Below, piece by piece: positions 41,413 to 50,507 of a stretch of 64,000 bases of DNA. Below the pieces are notes generated by a model. It saw nothing but the letters and a program-made list of their open reading frames with translations, ran no database searches and was not told where the DNA came from. The DNA comes from Ulvibacter sp047614245 (GTDB taxonomy: Bacteria > Bacteroidota > Bacteroidia > Flavobacteriales > Flavobacteriaceae). Within the stretch, counting starts at the first letter, position 1. Each line of letters starts with the position of its first letter. The stretch is from NCBI GenBank assembly GCA_047614245.1, contig JBLHIC010000001.1:38210-102209 (forward strand), given 5' to 3'. The position numbers were made by a program, and so were the translations under genes.

Positions 41413-42930
41413 ATGCCATTCCCGATTGTAAATTCTATTGTTTCATGGTTTTTAAAGAAACGGTTTCATCAAATTGAATTATTTATTAAATACCCAATAG
41501 AGGTTCAAGAGGATCTATTACACGGTTTGATTATCAAGGCAAAGAATACTGAAATTGGAAAGAAGTATGATTTTGAAAGCATTTCTTCCTACAGAGAATT
41601 TGCAGATAGAATCCCAGTCACCACCTACGAAGACAATGAGGAACAAATCGAGCGCACTCGCAGAGGAGAAACAAATATCTTTTGGCCTACACCAATAAAA
41701 TGGTTTGCGAAATCCAGCGGTACGACCAACTCAAAAAGTAAATTCATCCCTGTAAGTATAGATTCTTTAGAAGACTGTCATTATGCGGCGAGTAAGGATC
41801 TACTCTGTATGTACCTCAATAACAATCCTAATTCTCAATTATTTCTTGGCAAGAACCTTAAACTTGGTGGAAGCAAAGAATTATATCAGGAAAATGGAAC
41901 TGTTTTTGGTGATCTTTCTGCAATATTAATTGATAATATGCCATTTTGGGCAGAATTTAGCAGTACTCCAGGAAGTGAAGTATCTTTAATGGCAGACTGG
42001 GAAATGAAGATGCAGGCCATAGTAAATGAAACAATACAGGAGAATGTAACTAGTTTGGCTGGAGTCCCTTCTTGGATGCTTGTATTATTGAATAATGTAG
42101 CTGAAACAACTGGCAAGTCGAATTTGCTAGAGGTATGGCCAAATCTTGAAGTATATTTTCATGGAGGTGTAAGTTTCGATCCATATGTAGACCAGTATAA
42201 AAAACTATTACCACAATCGAACTTTAAATATTACGAAACTTATAATGCATCTGAAGGCTTTTTTGCCATTCAAGATCGGAATAATGAGGCGGATTTGTTA
42301 TTGATGCTTGACTACGGAATATTTTATGAATTCATTCCTATGAAAGGATATGGGACTTCTGAAGAAAAAGTAATCCCATTGAGCGAAGTTGAAATAGATG
42401 AAAATTACGCAATTATTATTACTACCAATGCTGGACTTTGGAGATATAAAATAGGAGACACAATACGTTTTACATCGATTGCTCCTCATCGAATAAAAGT
42501 CACTGGGCGAACTAAGCATCATATCAACGTATTTGGCGAAGAATTAATAATCGAAAATGCCGAATCAGCTTTAAAGAGAGTTTCTGCTCAGATGCAAAGT
42601 GAAATTGTAGATTATACAGTAGCACCTATTTTCATGAAAGGAAAAGAGAAAGGAGCACACGAATGGATTATAGAATTTAAAAAACCTCCTCTAGATATAA
42701 CTAAGTTTTCGGTTCTATTAGATAAGGCCCTTCAAGACGTTAACAGTGATTATGAAGCAAAAAGGTGTAATAACATTACCCTCAAGGCACCGATAATCCA
42801 TTGCGCTAGAGAGAAGTTGTTTTATGATTGGCTTAAGATGAAAGACAAGATAGGCGGGCAACATAAAATTCCAAGACTTTCAAATTCTCGCGATTTTTTA
42901 GAAAAATTACTTCATCTAAATCAGCAGTAA
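41413..42930 (+). CDS. GH3-type acyl-adenylate/amido-synthetase family protein
   Basis: A 505-residue member of the GH3 superfamily, which in plants links amino acids to jasmonate or auxin via acyl-adenylates. The ATP-binding signature KSSGTTNSKSKFIPVS, YNASEGFFAIQ and YRIGDTIRF-type motif (YKIGDTIRFTS) are intact. Bacterial members are common in Bacteroidota, with unknown substrate. Its ATG overlaps the possible upstream start of the divergent DUF2797 gene. Confidence 0.9.
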   Translation: MPFPIVNSIVSWFLKKRFHQIELFIKYPIEVQEDLLHGLIIKAKNTEIGKKYDFESISSYREFADRIPVTTYEDNEEQIERTRRGETNIFWPTPIKWFAKSSGTTNSKSKFIPVSIDSLEDCHYAASKDLLCMYLNNNPNSQLFLGKNLKLGGSKELYQENGTVFGDLSAILIDNMPFWAEFSSTPGSEVSLMADWEMKMQAIVNETIQENVTSLAGVPSWMLVLLNNVAETTGKSNLLEVWPNLEVYFHGGVSFDPYVDQYKKLLPQSNFKYYETYNASEGFFAIQDRNNEADLLLMLDYGIFYEFIPMKGYGTSEEKVIPLSEVEIDENYAIIITTNAGLWRYKIGDTIRFTSIAPHRIKVTGRTKHHINVFGEELIIENAESALKRVSAQMQSEIVDYTVAPIFMKGKEKGAHEWIIEFKKPPLDITKFSVLLDKALQDVNSDYEAKRCNNITLKAPIIHCAREKLFYDWLKMKDKIGGQHKIPRLSNSRDFLEKLLHLNQQ

Positions 42931-43063
42931 AGCACTATTATCGATAAAGAACACTATTTATCCGATGAATAAATCGCAGTAAAACAGGCATTTAAGTCAC
43001 TTCATCGAATATTATTAGGCTACGTGCATTTGAACGAGTTTACAACCCACTTCAGCTAAAAAT

Positions 43064-43095
43064 TTTGGTAGTCCTTTTCTTACTTTATAGATTTG
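43064..43095 (+). promoter_or_regulatory. Complete Bacteroidota-type promoter
   Basis: TTTG at 43064-43067, a 20-base spacer, and TAGATTTG at 43088-43095. This is the consensus -33/-7 pair, 29 bases before the small lipoprotein gene. Confidence 0.65.
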
Positions 43096-43124
43096 CACTG
43101 TAATTAACACCCAGCCCTTGTATT

Positions 43125-43310
43125 ATGAAGAATATAATTTATTTAGGAATCGCTTTAATTTTGACCGTATCAGTATCCTCTTGTGGATCTGTTTCAGCAA
43201 TTCAAAAAAGCGAAAATGAAGTTGCCGGATACACTCTTAAAAACAAAAAGGAATTGATGCAGCAAAAAGTTTTAAATAAAAAAGTTAAGACAATAATCGC
43301 ATTACCATAA
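43125..43310 (+). CDS. Small lipoprotein (61 residues)
   Basis: A short lipoprotein: lipobox SVSSC (Cys20), then a 40-residue basic mature part (KSENEVAGYTLKNKKEL) ending IIALP. No family recognised. It has a consensus promoter just upstream and a strong terminator just downstream, so it is its own transcription unit and very likely real. Confidence 0.7.
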   Translation: MKNIIYLGIALILTVSVSSCGSVSAIQKSENEVAGYTLKNKKELMQQKVLNKKVKTIIALP

Positions 43311-43331
43311 ACCGAATATATTTAATAGAAT

Positions 43332-43367
43332 AAAAAATCCCCGAACTGAATTGTTCGGGGATTTTTT
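43332..43367. terminator. Strong bidirectional terminator
   Basis: Perfect 15-bp stem (arms 43332-43346 and 43353-43367, core TCCCCGAAC/GTTCGGGGA) with a 6-base loop and A/T tracts on both sides, between the small lipoprotein gene and convergent clpX. Confidence 0.92.
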
Positions 43368-43391
43368 ATTTCTAATATCTAAATAATGTAT

Positions 43392-44624
43392 TTATGATAC
43401 AGCTTTAAGCTTTTTAATCGTTGCTTTATTTAGCTTATCGGCTACATATTCTTCATTTACATGAAGCTCTTTCTGATCTGTTCCTGGCAAATCAAACATA
43501 GCATCCGTTAGAACAGCTTCACATAGTGATCGCAATCCTCTTGCACCAAGTTTATACTCTATAGCCTGATCAACAATAAAGTCTAAGGCCTCTTCCGTTA
43601 TAATCATATCAATATCGTCCATTTCGAACAACTTCTTATATTGTTTAATGATCGCATTTTTCGGTTCCGTTAGAATAGCTCTAAGAGTTCCTTTATCCAA
43701 TGGATTCATATAAGCCAAGACAGGTAAACGACCAATAATTTCAGGAATTAAGCCATAATCTTTTAAATCCTTAGGAATAATATACTTCAACATATCTCCA
43801 CGATCCATTTTACCCTCACCTTTTGATGCAGTAAATCCAACTGCCTGCATATTCAATCTTTTAGAAATATGACGCTCTATTCCATCAAAGGCTCCACCAG
43901 CAATAAATAATATATTTTCAGTATCAACTTCAATAAATTTTTGATCAGGGTGTTTACGTCCTCCTTTTGGTGGAACATTTACTACAGTACCCTCTAATAA
44001 CTTCAGTAAAGCCTGTTGCACACCTTCTCCACTAACATCTCGAGTTATCGAAGGATTGTCACTTTTTCTGGCAATTTTATCTATCTCATCAATAAAAACA
44101 ATACCATTTTGAGCCTTTTCCAAATCATAATCTGCGGCCTGCAATAATCTTGTTAAGATACTTTCCACATCTTCTCCAACATAGCCTGCTTCTGTTAGCA
44201 CGGTTGCATCAACTATTGCCAATGGCACATTCAACATACGCGCTATTGTTTTTGCAACTAAGGTTTTTCCAGTTCCAGTCTGTCCTACAATGATAATATT
44301 ACTTTTTTGAATTTCAATATCATCATCAGTGACCGGCTGTAATAATCTTTTGTAATGATTATATACAGCTACTGACATTATTTTTTTTGTCTGATTTTGA
44401 CCAATAACATAATCGTCTAAAAATGCCTTTATAGATTTTGGCTTCTTTAGCATTAGCTCCTTAGACAATTCACCACTTGTAGAGTGAAGCGCTTCTTCTA
44501 AAACAATTCCATGTGCCTGCTCAATACAACGATCACATATATGGGCATCTAAACCTGCAATAAGCAAATTAGTTTCAGCTTTTTTACGGCCGCAAAACGA
44601 ACATTCTAAATCTTCTTTCGACAT
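43392..44624 (-). CDS. clpX: ATP-dependent protease ATPase subunit ClpX
   Basis: AAA+ unfoldase feeding proteins to ClpP. 410 residues. N-terminal C4 zinc finger (CSFCGRKK and CDRC), Walker A GQTGTGKTLVAK, Walker B IVFIDEIDKIA, the RKSDNPSITRDVSGEG pore/substrate region and the ClpP-contact loop region near KLKDYGLIPEIIGRLP. Last gene of the tig-clpP-clpX run. Confidence 0.97.
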   Translation of the reverse strand: MSKEDLECSFCGRKKAETNLLIAGLDAHICDRCIEQAHGIVLEEALHSTSGELSKELMLKKPKSIKAFLDDYVIGQNQTKKIMSVAVYNHYKRLLQPVTDDDIEIQKSNIIIVGQTGTGKTLVAKTIARMLNVPLAIVDATVLTEAGYVGEDVESILTRLLQAADYDLEKAQNGIVFIDEIDKIARKSDNPSITRDVSGEGVQQALLKLLEGTVVNVPPKGGRKHPDQKFIEVDTENILFIAGGAFDGIERHISKRLNMQAVGFTASKGEGKMDRGDMLKYIIPKDLKDYGLIPEIIGRLPVLAYMNPLDKGTLRAILTEPKNAIIKQYKKLFEMDDIDMIITEEALDFIVDQAIEYKLGARGLRSLCEAVLTDAMFDLPGTDQKELHVNEEYVADKLNKATIKKLKAVS

Positions 44625-44662
44625 ATTTTTTTTGTCAAGTTTAAACTTGAAACAACAGATTT

Positions 44663-45337
44663 TTATCCTCGTGTTAATATTTCGTCTATCATTCCATACT
44701 CCAAAGCCTTATCAGATTTCATCCAATAATCACGATCACTATCCTCATAAACTTTGTCATATGATTGACCACTGTGCTTTGCAATTATATCATATAACTC
44801 CTTCTTCAACGTAATTATTTCCTTAGCAGTAATTTCTATGTCACTTGCCTGACCTTGAGCCCCGCCCATTGGCTGGTGAATCATAACCCGAGAATGTGTT
44901 AAACCACTGCGTTTACCTTTTTCACCGGCACACAACAAAACAGCTGCCATAGAAGCCGCCATTCCAGTACATATAGTAGCTACATTGGGTTTGATAAACT
45001 GCATAGTATCATAGATACCGAGTCCTGCATAAACACTTCCTCCTGGCGAATTAATATAAATTTGAATATCCTTAGAAGCATCGGTACTTTCTAAAAATAA
45101 TAATTGGGCCTGAACTATATTTGCAACCTGATCATTAATCCCTGTCCCCAAAAAAATAATTCTATCCATCATAAGGCGAGAAAATACATCAAATATAGCG
45201 ATGTTCATTTGCCTTTCTTCAATAATATTAGGAGTTAAATTAGTGGGATACATACTACTAATAATCTGATCGTAATACATACTGTTAATCCCTTGATCCT
45301 TTATGGCAAACTTTTTAAACTCTTTTTCGTAGTTCAT
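44663..45337 (-). CDS. clpP: ATP-dependent Clp protease proteolytic subunit
   Basis: Serine protease forming the double-heptamer chamber. The start MNYEKEFKKFAIK at 45337 gives 224 residues; a farther start at 45391 is unlikely. Catalytic Ser129 in TGMAASMAAVLL and His154 in VMIHQPMGGAQGQ are intact, as is the SPGGSVYAGLGIYD oxyanion region. 83 bases after tig and 38 bases before clpX, the standard order. Confidence 0.97.
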   Translation of the reverse strand: MNYEKEFKKFAIKDQGINSMYYDQIISSMYPTNLTPNIIEERQMNIAIFDVFSRLMMDRIIFLGTGINDQVANIVQAQLLFLESTDASKDIQIYINSPGGSVYAGLGIYDTMQFIKPNVATICTGMAASMAAVLLCAGEKGKRSGLTHSRVMIHQPMGGAQGQASDIEITAKEIITLKKELYDIIAKHSGQSYDKVYEDSDRDYWMKSDKALEYGMIDEILTRG

Positions 45338-45420
45338 ATCTTTTTTAATCGTTTTTTGAAATAATAAAGGCGTTAAATTTATTAAATCCAACGCCTAAAT
45401 ATAACTATTTTATTGCTGAA

Positions 45421-46740
45421 TTATTGGTAAGCGTCCTTAATGAACTTTTCATAGGAAATCTCCTTAGTCTTCAACTTTGCATTTTCCTTAAAATACTGAA
45501 GCAATTTATTTGTATTTAACTGCTCGCTTAGACGTTTTACTTCATCTTGGTTTCCTAAAACACGTGCCACAATTCCGTCTATTTCCTCTTCCGAAGGATC
45601 TAATTGACCAAACTGCGCCATTTGCCCCTTGATCATTCCCCTACTATGTTCTTTTAGCTCATCGAAAGAAACTTGAAGATTATTTTCTGCTCGAAGCTTC
45701 CCTTCAATTAACTGATAACGCAAACCTTTTTCACTTCTTTCATATTCAGCCTTGGCTTCTTCCTCAGTCATTGGTGTTTCTCCAGATATTTGAATCCATC
45801 GTTGTAGAAACGCATTTGGCAAATCAAACTTAGTATTGTCAATTAATGATTCAACAACATCATTCAAAAGTTTTTGATCGCTTTGTTGTTCAAATTGCTT
45901 TTCAGCATCCTCTTTAATTTTCGCCTTTAATTCTTTTTCCGAAGTTACTACACCTTCACCAAATAGCTTATCGAAAAGCTCTTGGTTTAAATCTGTCATT
46001 TCCCGAGTATTTACTTCTTCTATTTTCAAAGAAACTTCAATGTCCAATCCGTGAGACTCTTCGTGAGCTACTCCAAGATATTTTTCATTGTCGTGATCAT
46101 CCTTAAACATACCTTTAGTCTTCAATGCAACAACATCACCAACTTTAGCACCTACTAATGCCAAAAGTTGCTTCTTTCCTTTTATAACATCAGTACTAAA
46201 TGTTGCTTTCTTTTCTAAATTCTTTTCTGTAGCATTAAAGGTACCTGTAATCTCGTCTTCCTTTTCAACTACAGTTTTTGAAGTTAATTTCCCATATTGC
46301 TTGCGAATTGTTTTTATCTGATTGTTGAGCATTTTATCGTCTGCCACGATTTTATAATTTGTCACAGACTTGCCTTTTACGTCTACTTCAAACTTAGGTG
46401 AAAGACCCAATTCAAACTCAAATGAAAAATCCTCAGTTTCCCAATTGATCTCAGCTTCATTTTTTGGAAGTGGATTTCCAAGGACATCCAGTTTTTCTTC
46501 AGTTAAAAAAGCATTCAGACTATCTTGTAATAGTTTATTTACTTCTTCTACTAGAACAGCTTTCCCATATTGCTTCTGAACCATTCCCATAGGAACATGA
46601 CCCTTTCTAAAACCGGGTATATTAGCAGTTTTACGATAATTATTAAGTACCGAACTTACTTTCTCTGAATAGTCTTCCTTCTTTATATCTACTGTAACTA
46701 AAGCATTTAAACTATCAACGTCTTTTTTTGTAATATTCAT
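45421..46740 (-). CDS. tig: Trigger factor
   Basis: Ribosome-bound chaperone. 439 residues: N-terminal ribosome-binding domain with the signature region IPGFRKGHVPMGMVQKQYGK (GFRxGxxP), a central peptidyl-prolyl isomerase-type domain weakly conserved as usual in Bacteroidota, and a helical C-terminal domain. First gene of tig-clpP-clpX. Confidence 0.93.
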   Translation of the reverse strand: MNITKKDVDSLNALVTVDIKKEDYSEKVSSVLNNYRKTANIPGFRKGHVPMGMVQKQYGKAVLVEEVNKLLQDSLNAFLTEEKLDVLGNPLPKNEAEINWETEDFSFEFELGLSPKFEVDVKGKSVTNYKIVADDKMLNNQIKTIRKQYGKLTSKTVVEKEDEITGTFNATEKNLEKKATFSTDVIKGKKQLLALVGAKVGDVVALKTKGMFKDDHDNEKYLGVAHEESHGLDIEVSLKIEEVNTREMTDLNQELFDKLFGEGVVTSEKELKAKIKEDAEKQFEQQSDQKLLNDVVESLIDNTKFDLPNAFLQRWIQISGETPMTEEEAKAEYERSEKGLRYQLIEGKLRAENNLQVSFDELKEHSRGMIKGQMAQFGQLDPSEEEIDGIVARVLGNQDEVKRLSEQLNTNKLLQYFKENAKLKTKEISYEKFIKDAYQ

Positions 46741-46832
46741 TTTTCTGAAAAATTTTCAATGTCAAAATTGGGTTGCAAAAATATGCTTTTTTAGACTACT
46801 CAACAAACATTAAGATGCCGTAATTCAGGTAT

Positions 46833-47177
46833 TTATTTGTCTTTTTTGAGAAACGAGTATAACACAGATTGAAGAAATGAAAGTAACAAGCTAAAGAGCA
46901 AAGCCCACCATATATTTCGAACAGCAAAGCCACCTATAAAAAAATCGGCAAATAAAATGATAATTGCATTTATAAAAAGTAAAAACAACCCTAAGGTCAC
47001 AATGGTTATTGGCAAGGTTAAAATCACCAAGATAGGTCGCACTACCAACCGCAGTAATGCCAAAAAAACTGCGACAATAATTGCCGAGGTGTAACCTGCC
47101 ACTTCTACCCCTGGCAAAACATAAGCCAAGATTAAAACAGCAACTGCTGTTAGTAACAATCTAAGAATTAGTTTCAT
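46833..47177 (-). CDS. Small four-helix membrane protein (phage holin family IV type)
   Basis: A 114-residue protein with four membrane segments and the family pattern LRLVVRPILVILTLPITIVTLG and INAIIILFADFFIGGF. Despite the family name these proteins are ordinary chromosomal membrane proteins of unknown role, and no phage genes are nearby. Lies upstream of tig on the same strand. Confidence 0.82.
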   Translation of the reverse strand: MKLILRLLLTAVAVLILAYVLPGVEVAGYTSAIIVAVFLALLRLVVRPILVILTLPITIVTLGLFLLFINAIIILFADFFIGGFAVRNIWWALLFSLLLSFLQSVLYSFLKKDK

Positions 47178-47204
47178 TTAATCTATTTTGAATATTAAAG
47201 ATAT

Positions 47205-47243
47205 AAAAAACCGTCTTCAAGATAACAATGAAGACGGTTTTTT
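47205..47243 (-). terminator. Strong terminator after the GDSL-type gene
   Basis: CCGTCTTCA (47211-47219) and TGAAGACGG (47229-47237) form a perfect 9-bp stem flanked by A6 and T6, lengthening the stem. It ends the fadL-GDSL operon on the minus strand. Confidence 0.9.
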
Positions 47244-47264
47244 ATATTTATAATAACTAATTAG

Positions 47265-48803
47265 CTATCCACCATTGTTGGTAAGAGTAACGGTACCGAA
47301 ATTACCAATATCCACCTTAGGAATAGTAGCATCATATTTTCTATTGATCACATCAATAATAGCATTTGCTGTAAAAGCATATCCTCTAGGCGATGGATGA
47401 ACACCATCTAAAGAAAATGCACCACCTGTTACAAATTGAGATGTTAGAATCCCTCCATCGAAAGGGACTCCCATATCAGCAACTTCAGCTAATGCTGTTT
47501 TTGCATCTACATAACCCAAATCATTAGCAGATGCTAAGGCGTTGATTGTAGAATTATAAGCAGCAGCCGCAGTAGCAACTCGCACTCGTTCCGTTGCTGT
47601 TAATATAAATTCATTGCTCACTGGGATAGAAACACCAACAACTCCTAAAGGATTACTTGGATCTGGAGCAGTTCCAAGAACCGAAGAAGCTGTAAGTAAT
47701 GTCAAATCCCCAGAATTTTCCTGACGTAATTGTCCTAAAAGACCTGCAGTTTGAGCTGGTAAATTAAAAGGAGGGCCCTGCAGAATTGCACTAATATCCG
47801 TTAAATCATTGTCAGTGATAATAGGGTAATTTTGTCCTGCTGAAAAACTTATCACTCTAGAGGCAGCTTCGTCAGCAGTAATAACTCCTAGACCGGCAAG
47901 ACCTGGTAAGACCTGCGTATTATATAATGCAAATTGAGCATTCACAGCACCAGCTGTTGCAGCATCCATTGGGATAGCTGGTCCAGGAACTGTAGTGAAA
48001 TAAGGAATAGATGTCACGTCTGCGATATTAATTAAAACACCTTTCGCTCCACCTCCAGCTAAAGCGCCTACTTGAGCACTATATGCTGCTCCAAATACGT
48101 TTGGATCTGTAATGTCATTTGGACCATAGGTAGTAGGATCTAAATTTCCTGTTTGATCAACTCCAGAACCACCAGAGGTTGCATAAGCCAAGATATCATT
48201 GTTACCAATCCATAGGCTAAAAAAGGTTGCACCAACTGAAGCGGCATCTGCTATCACAGTCGAACTTGAACTCGTTGCAAACCTTGCATAATATGGGTTA
48301 GCAGCACCCGACGCAATTCCTGCCGAATTTCCATAACCAGGAGCATTCAAATGAAAACTTTTAGCTCCAGGAACTCCCATGTTGTTATATGGTCCAGCTA
48401 CACTTGTCGCAACATCTGTTGTGGGAGTACCTTCCAAACGAACCGGCCCTGGATTTCCATTGGCATCAACCGCCAACACAAATCTATTTGCCGTAATTTG
48501 AGCTCCTCCTAGAAGTAAGCCTCCAATATTATCAGCCATTAATGGTTGTGTAAATTCACCCCCACCTGCTAAGGCAAATTGCTCTGCCATAATATTAGGG
48601 TAAGAATTGTTCTGACCCGTAATGTACAATGCCCCATCGGCATATCCTGCTGTTAATGAATTTCCAACCGAAACGTATTTAGATAAGTCGGCAGTTCCGC
48701 TAGTATAGAACCCAATATCGGTTACTGGATTCTCAAAATCGGCATCGCAGCTTACGAACCCGATAGCTACTACCCCTATAAATAATTTTGTAATGTTTTT
48801 CAT
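47265..48803 (-). CDS. Secreted GDSL/SGNH-type hydrolase lipoprotein
   Basis: A 512-residue lipoprotein (lipobox GFVSC, Cys19) with an SGNH-hydrolase arrangement: block I YVSVGNSLTAGYADG with candidate nucleophile Ser49 (GNSL instead of GDSL), block III FFSLWIGNNDIL (GxND), and block V SLDGVHPSPRGYAF with Asp and His of the triad. Such enzymes cleave esters or lipids; the exact substrate is not known. It lies 12 bases downstream of the FadL-type gene, so a lipase that frees fatty acids for the porin is a natural reading, though inferred. Confidence 0.85.
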   Translation of the reverse strand: MKNITKLFIGVVAIGFVSCDADFENPVTDIGFYTSGTADLSKYVSVGNSLTAGYADGALYITGQNNSYPNIMAEQFALAGGGEFTQPLMADNIGGLLLGGAQITANRFVLAVDANGNPGPVRLEGTPTTDVATSVAGPYNNMGVPGAKSFHLNAPGYGNSAGIASGAANPYYARFATSSSSTVIADAASVGATFFSLWIGNNDILAYATSGGSGVDQTGNLDPTTYGPNDITDPNVFGAAYSAQVGALAGGGAKGVLINIADVTSIPYFTTVPGPAIPMDAATAGAVNAQFALYNTQVLPGLAGLGVITADEAASRVISFSAGQNYPIITDNDLTDISAILQGPPFNLPAQTAGLLGQLRQENSGDLTLLTASSVLGTAPDPSNPLGVVGVSIPVSNEFILTATERVRVATAAAAYNSTINALASANDLGYVDAKTALAEVADMGVPFDGGILTSQFVTGGAFSLDGVHPSPRGYAFTANAIIDVINRKYDATIPKVDIGNFGTVTLTNNGG

Positions 48804-48815
48804 TTGTTTATTTTT

Positions 48816-50069
48816 TTACAGTTTGTAAGTAACTCCTAATCCAGGTACAAAGGCATTAGATTTATATTTCCCTCCAAATGGAACAGATTGACCATTTTCA
48901 GTATATGCATCATAAGATGCATCGACCTCTTTAAAGTGTAAGTATAAGAATGATGCATCAATTTCAAAACGTTTTCCAACGCTAAAAGTCAAACCAGCTG
49001 TATACCCATTACTATCGTTACGTGGAGTTTCGGGAGCAAAGTAACCTTCCTGAACAGGAGACTGATCGAAATAATAACCGGTTCTTAAAGTAACCTTTTT
49101 TGTTGCTTCGTATTGTAATCCAAAACGATATGTTGAAGAGTTCTTATAATTACGAGCGTTAAAAGAATCCGGTACATTTGGATCTTCAAAATCAATATCC
49201 AGCGACTTATATACATTCCAGAACGTAGTATTAAAATCAAAAGCAAATAGCCATTTATCACAGAACTCATAAGATAGTCCAACAGTCATTTCCGCAGGCA
49301 AAGGTAAGTCGGCGTCAACTTTCGTTGAACTTGGAAATGGTGTTAATGGTGAATTTGGAACATTCTCGAATGTAGCATCACCACCTCTAGCCTCCATGAT
49401 TATTTCGGAACGATAAGTAGCTCCGATTCTCAACTTCTCTGTTGGATTAAACATAGCACTAACGGTCCAACCGGTGGCACTCACGCCTGAAGCATCAACT
49501 GTTACCTCTGAACGATTCCCGTCTAAATCTGAAAGTGTTCTATTCAAATTTCTATTAAATCCTACAGAACCATTTACAAAAATAAATCCTCCTCCAACAC
49601 TAAATTTCTCATTAACTTTAAGTGATATGGTGGGTTGAATATAGATAGCTTTTAAATCAATATTATTAACCAAGTGAGATCCTGCCCAATCGTCTTCGTA
49701 GGAAACAGAACTACCAAAAGGAGTATAAACACCCACACCCACAGCTAACCAGTCGGTTGCTTTGTATGAAGCATAGAAATAAAGGGGAGTTCCAGTTGGA
49801 CTATTTGTCACAGCTGCTGCTCCGGTGGCTTCATTTTGATAAGACACATTAGAGAACACCCCACTTACTCCAGCAGAAATATTCAACTTGTTTTCTAGAT
49901 AAACTAGTCCTGCCGGGTTGAAAAATATGAGCTCACTGCTGTTTACTACAGCAACTCCCGCATGCCCCATTGCTAAGGCTTTTTGTCCCTGCAAGGCCAC
50001 ACGGTATCCTCCTGCATAGGTTACTGCTGTGGTTAGAAAAATCACAGCTAGAAGTATTATTTTCTTCAT
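48816..50069 (-). CDS. FadL/OmpP1/TodX-type outer-membrane transporter
   Basis: A 417-residue outer-membrane beta-barrel that in this family passes long-chain fatty acids or other hydrophobic compounds. Signal peptide at 1-19; then GGYRVALQGQKALAMGHAGVAVV and SSELIFFNPAGLVYLE, the FadL hatch and NPA motif. The chain ends in a C-terminal strand finishing GVTYKL. First gene of a two-gene operon with the SGNH lipoprotein. Its promoter region carries the same palindrome as etfBA. Confidence 0.92.
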   Translation of the reverse strand: MKKIILLAVIFLTTAVTYAGGYRVALQGQKALAMGHAGVAVVNSSELIFFNPAGLVYLENKLNISAGVSGVFSNVSYQNEATGAAAVTNSPTGTPLYFYASYKATDWLAVGVGVYTPFGSSVSYEDDWAGSHLVNNIDLKAIYIQPTISLKVNEKFSVGGGFIFVNGSVGFNRNLNRTLSDLDGNRSEVTVDASGVSATGWTVSAMFNPTEKLRIGATYRSEIIMEARGGDATFENVPNSPLTPFPSSTKVDADLPLPAEMTVGLSYEFCDKWLFAFDFNTTFWNVYKSLDIDFEDPNVPDSFNARNYKNSSTYRFGLQYEATKKVTLRTGYYFDQSPVQEGYFAPETPRNDSNGYTAGLTFSVGKRFEIDASFLYLHFKEVDASYDAYTENGQSVPFGGKYKSNAFVPGLGVTYKL

Positions 50070-50114
50070 AATAAATTAAGTTAGATTAAAAGGTTATTTT
50101 CTTATGTAATTCGT

Positions 50115-50122
50115 CAAAATTA
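50115..50122 (-). promoter_or_regulatory. Candidate -7 element of the fadL-type promoter
   Basis: On the minus strand TAATTTTG matches TAnnTTTG, 45 bases before the start codon; a TTG lies about 22 bases upstream of it, next to the palindrome at 50148-50169. Confidence 0.5.
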
Positions 50123-50147
50123 CACATTATAGTTGATAAATATGCAA

Positions 50148-50169
50148 TTTATTATGCATACATAGTAAA
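50148..50169. promoter_or_regulatory. Operator-like palindrome in front of the fadL-type operon
   Basis: TTTATTATGC (50148-50157) and ACATAGTAAA (50160-50169) form an inverted repeat matching at 8 of 10 positions. The 13 bases AATTTATTATGCA are identical to the etfB palindrome at 5376-5407, and the other arm matches apart from two changes. It sits at or just upstream of the -33 region. Confidence 0.6.
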
Positions 50170-50363
50170 ATAACTGTGTAATATCATAAATAGCTGATTA
50201 GATCGCCACGATTATCGAAGATATTTATTTAGCCAGATTTGAATTCTCTAATACATTTTTAGAGAAAAAATCATTAATGCCCGATAAATATTTTTAAAAG
50301 CGGGATTTCCTTGACATATTTCCCGCCTTAGTTTATCTTGATTTTTACCACAAGATTAGATAT

Positions 50364-50507
50364 ATGGACAAAAGTAATAACTTTAGCAAACCGCCTATTA
50401 TCAAACAGCTATTAAAGCTAGTTTCTCCCTCTATTATTAGTCGAACAGTAATGAAAAAAGAAAGAGCGCAGATTTACTGCTACACAAACTCCATAATAAG
50501 ATTATAA
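50364..50507 (+). other. Possible 47-residue open frame
   Basis: ATG at 50364 opens a frame (MDKSNNFSKPPIIKQLLK, later KKERAQIYCY) that overlaps the end of the alpha/beta hydrolase gene. No promoter or relatives known to me. The rest of the 410-base gap 50070-50479 holds only the fadL regulatory elements. Confidence 0.25.

Noticed and set aside
46833..47177. Prophage signal from the phage holin family name
   Set aside because: No lysis, capsid or tail genes are near and the family is widespread in chromosomes; it is an ordinary small membrane protein.
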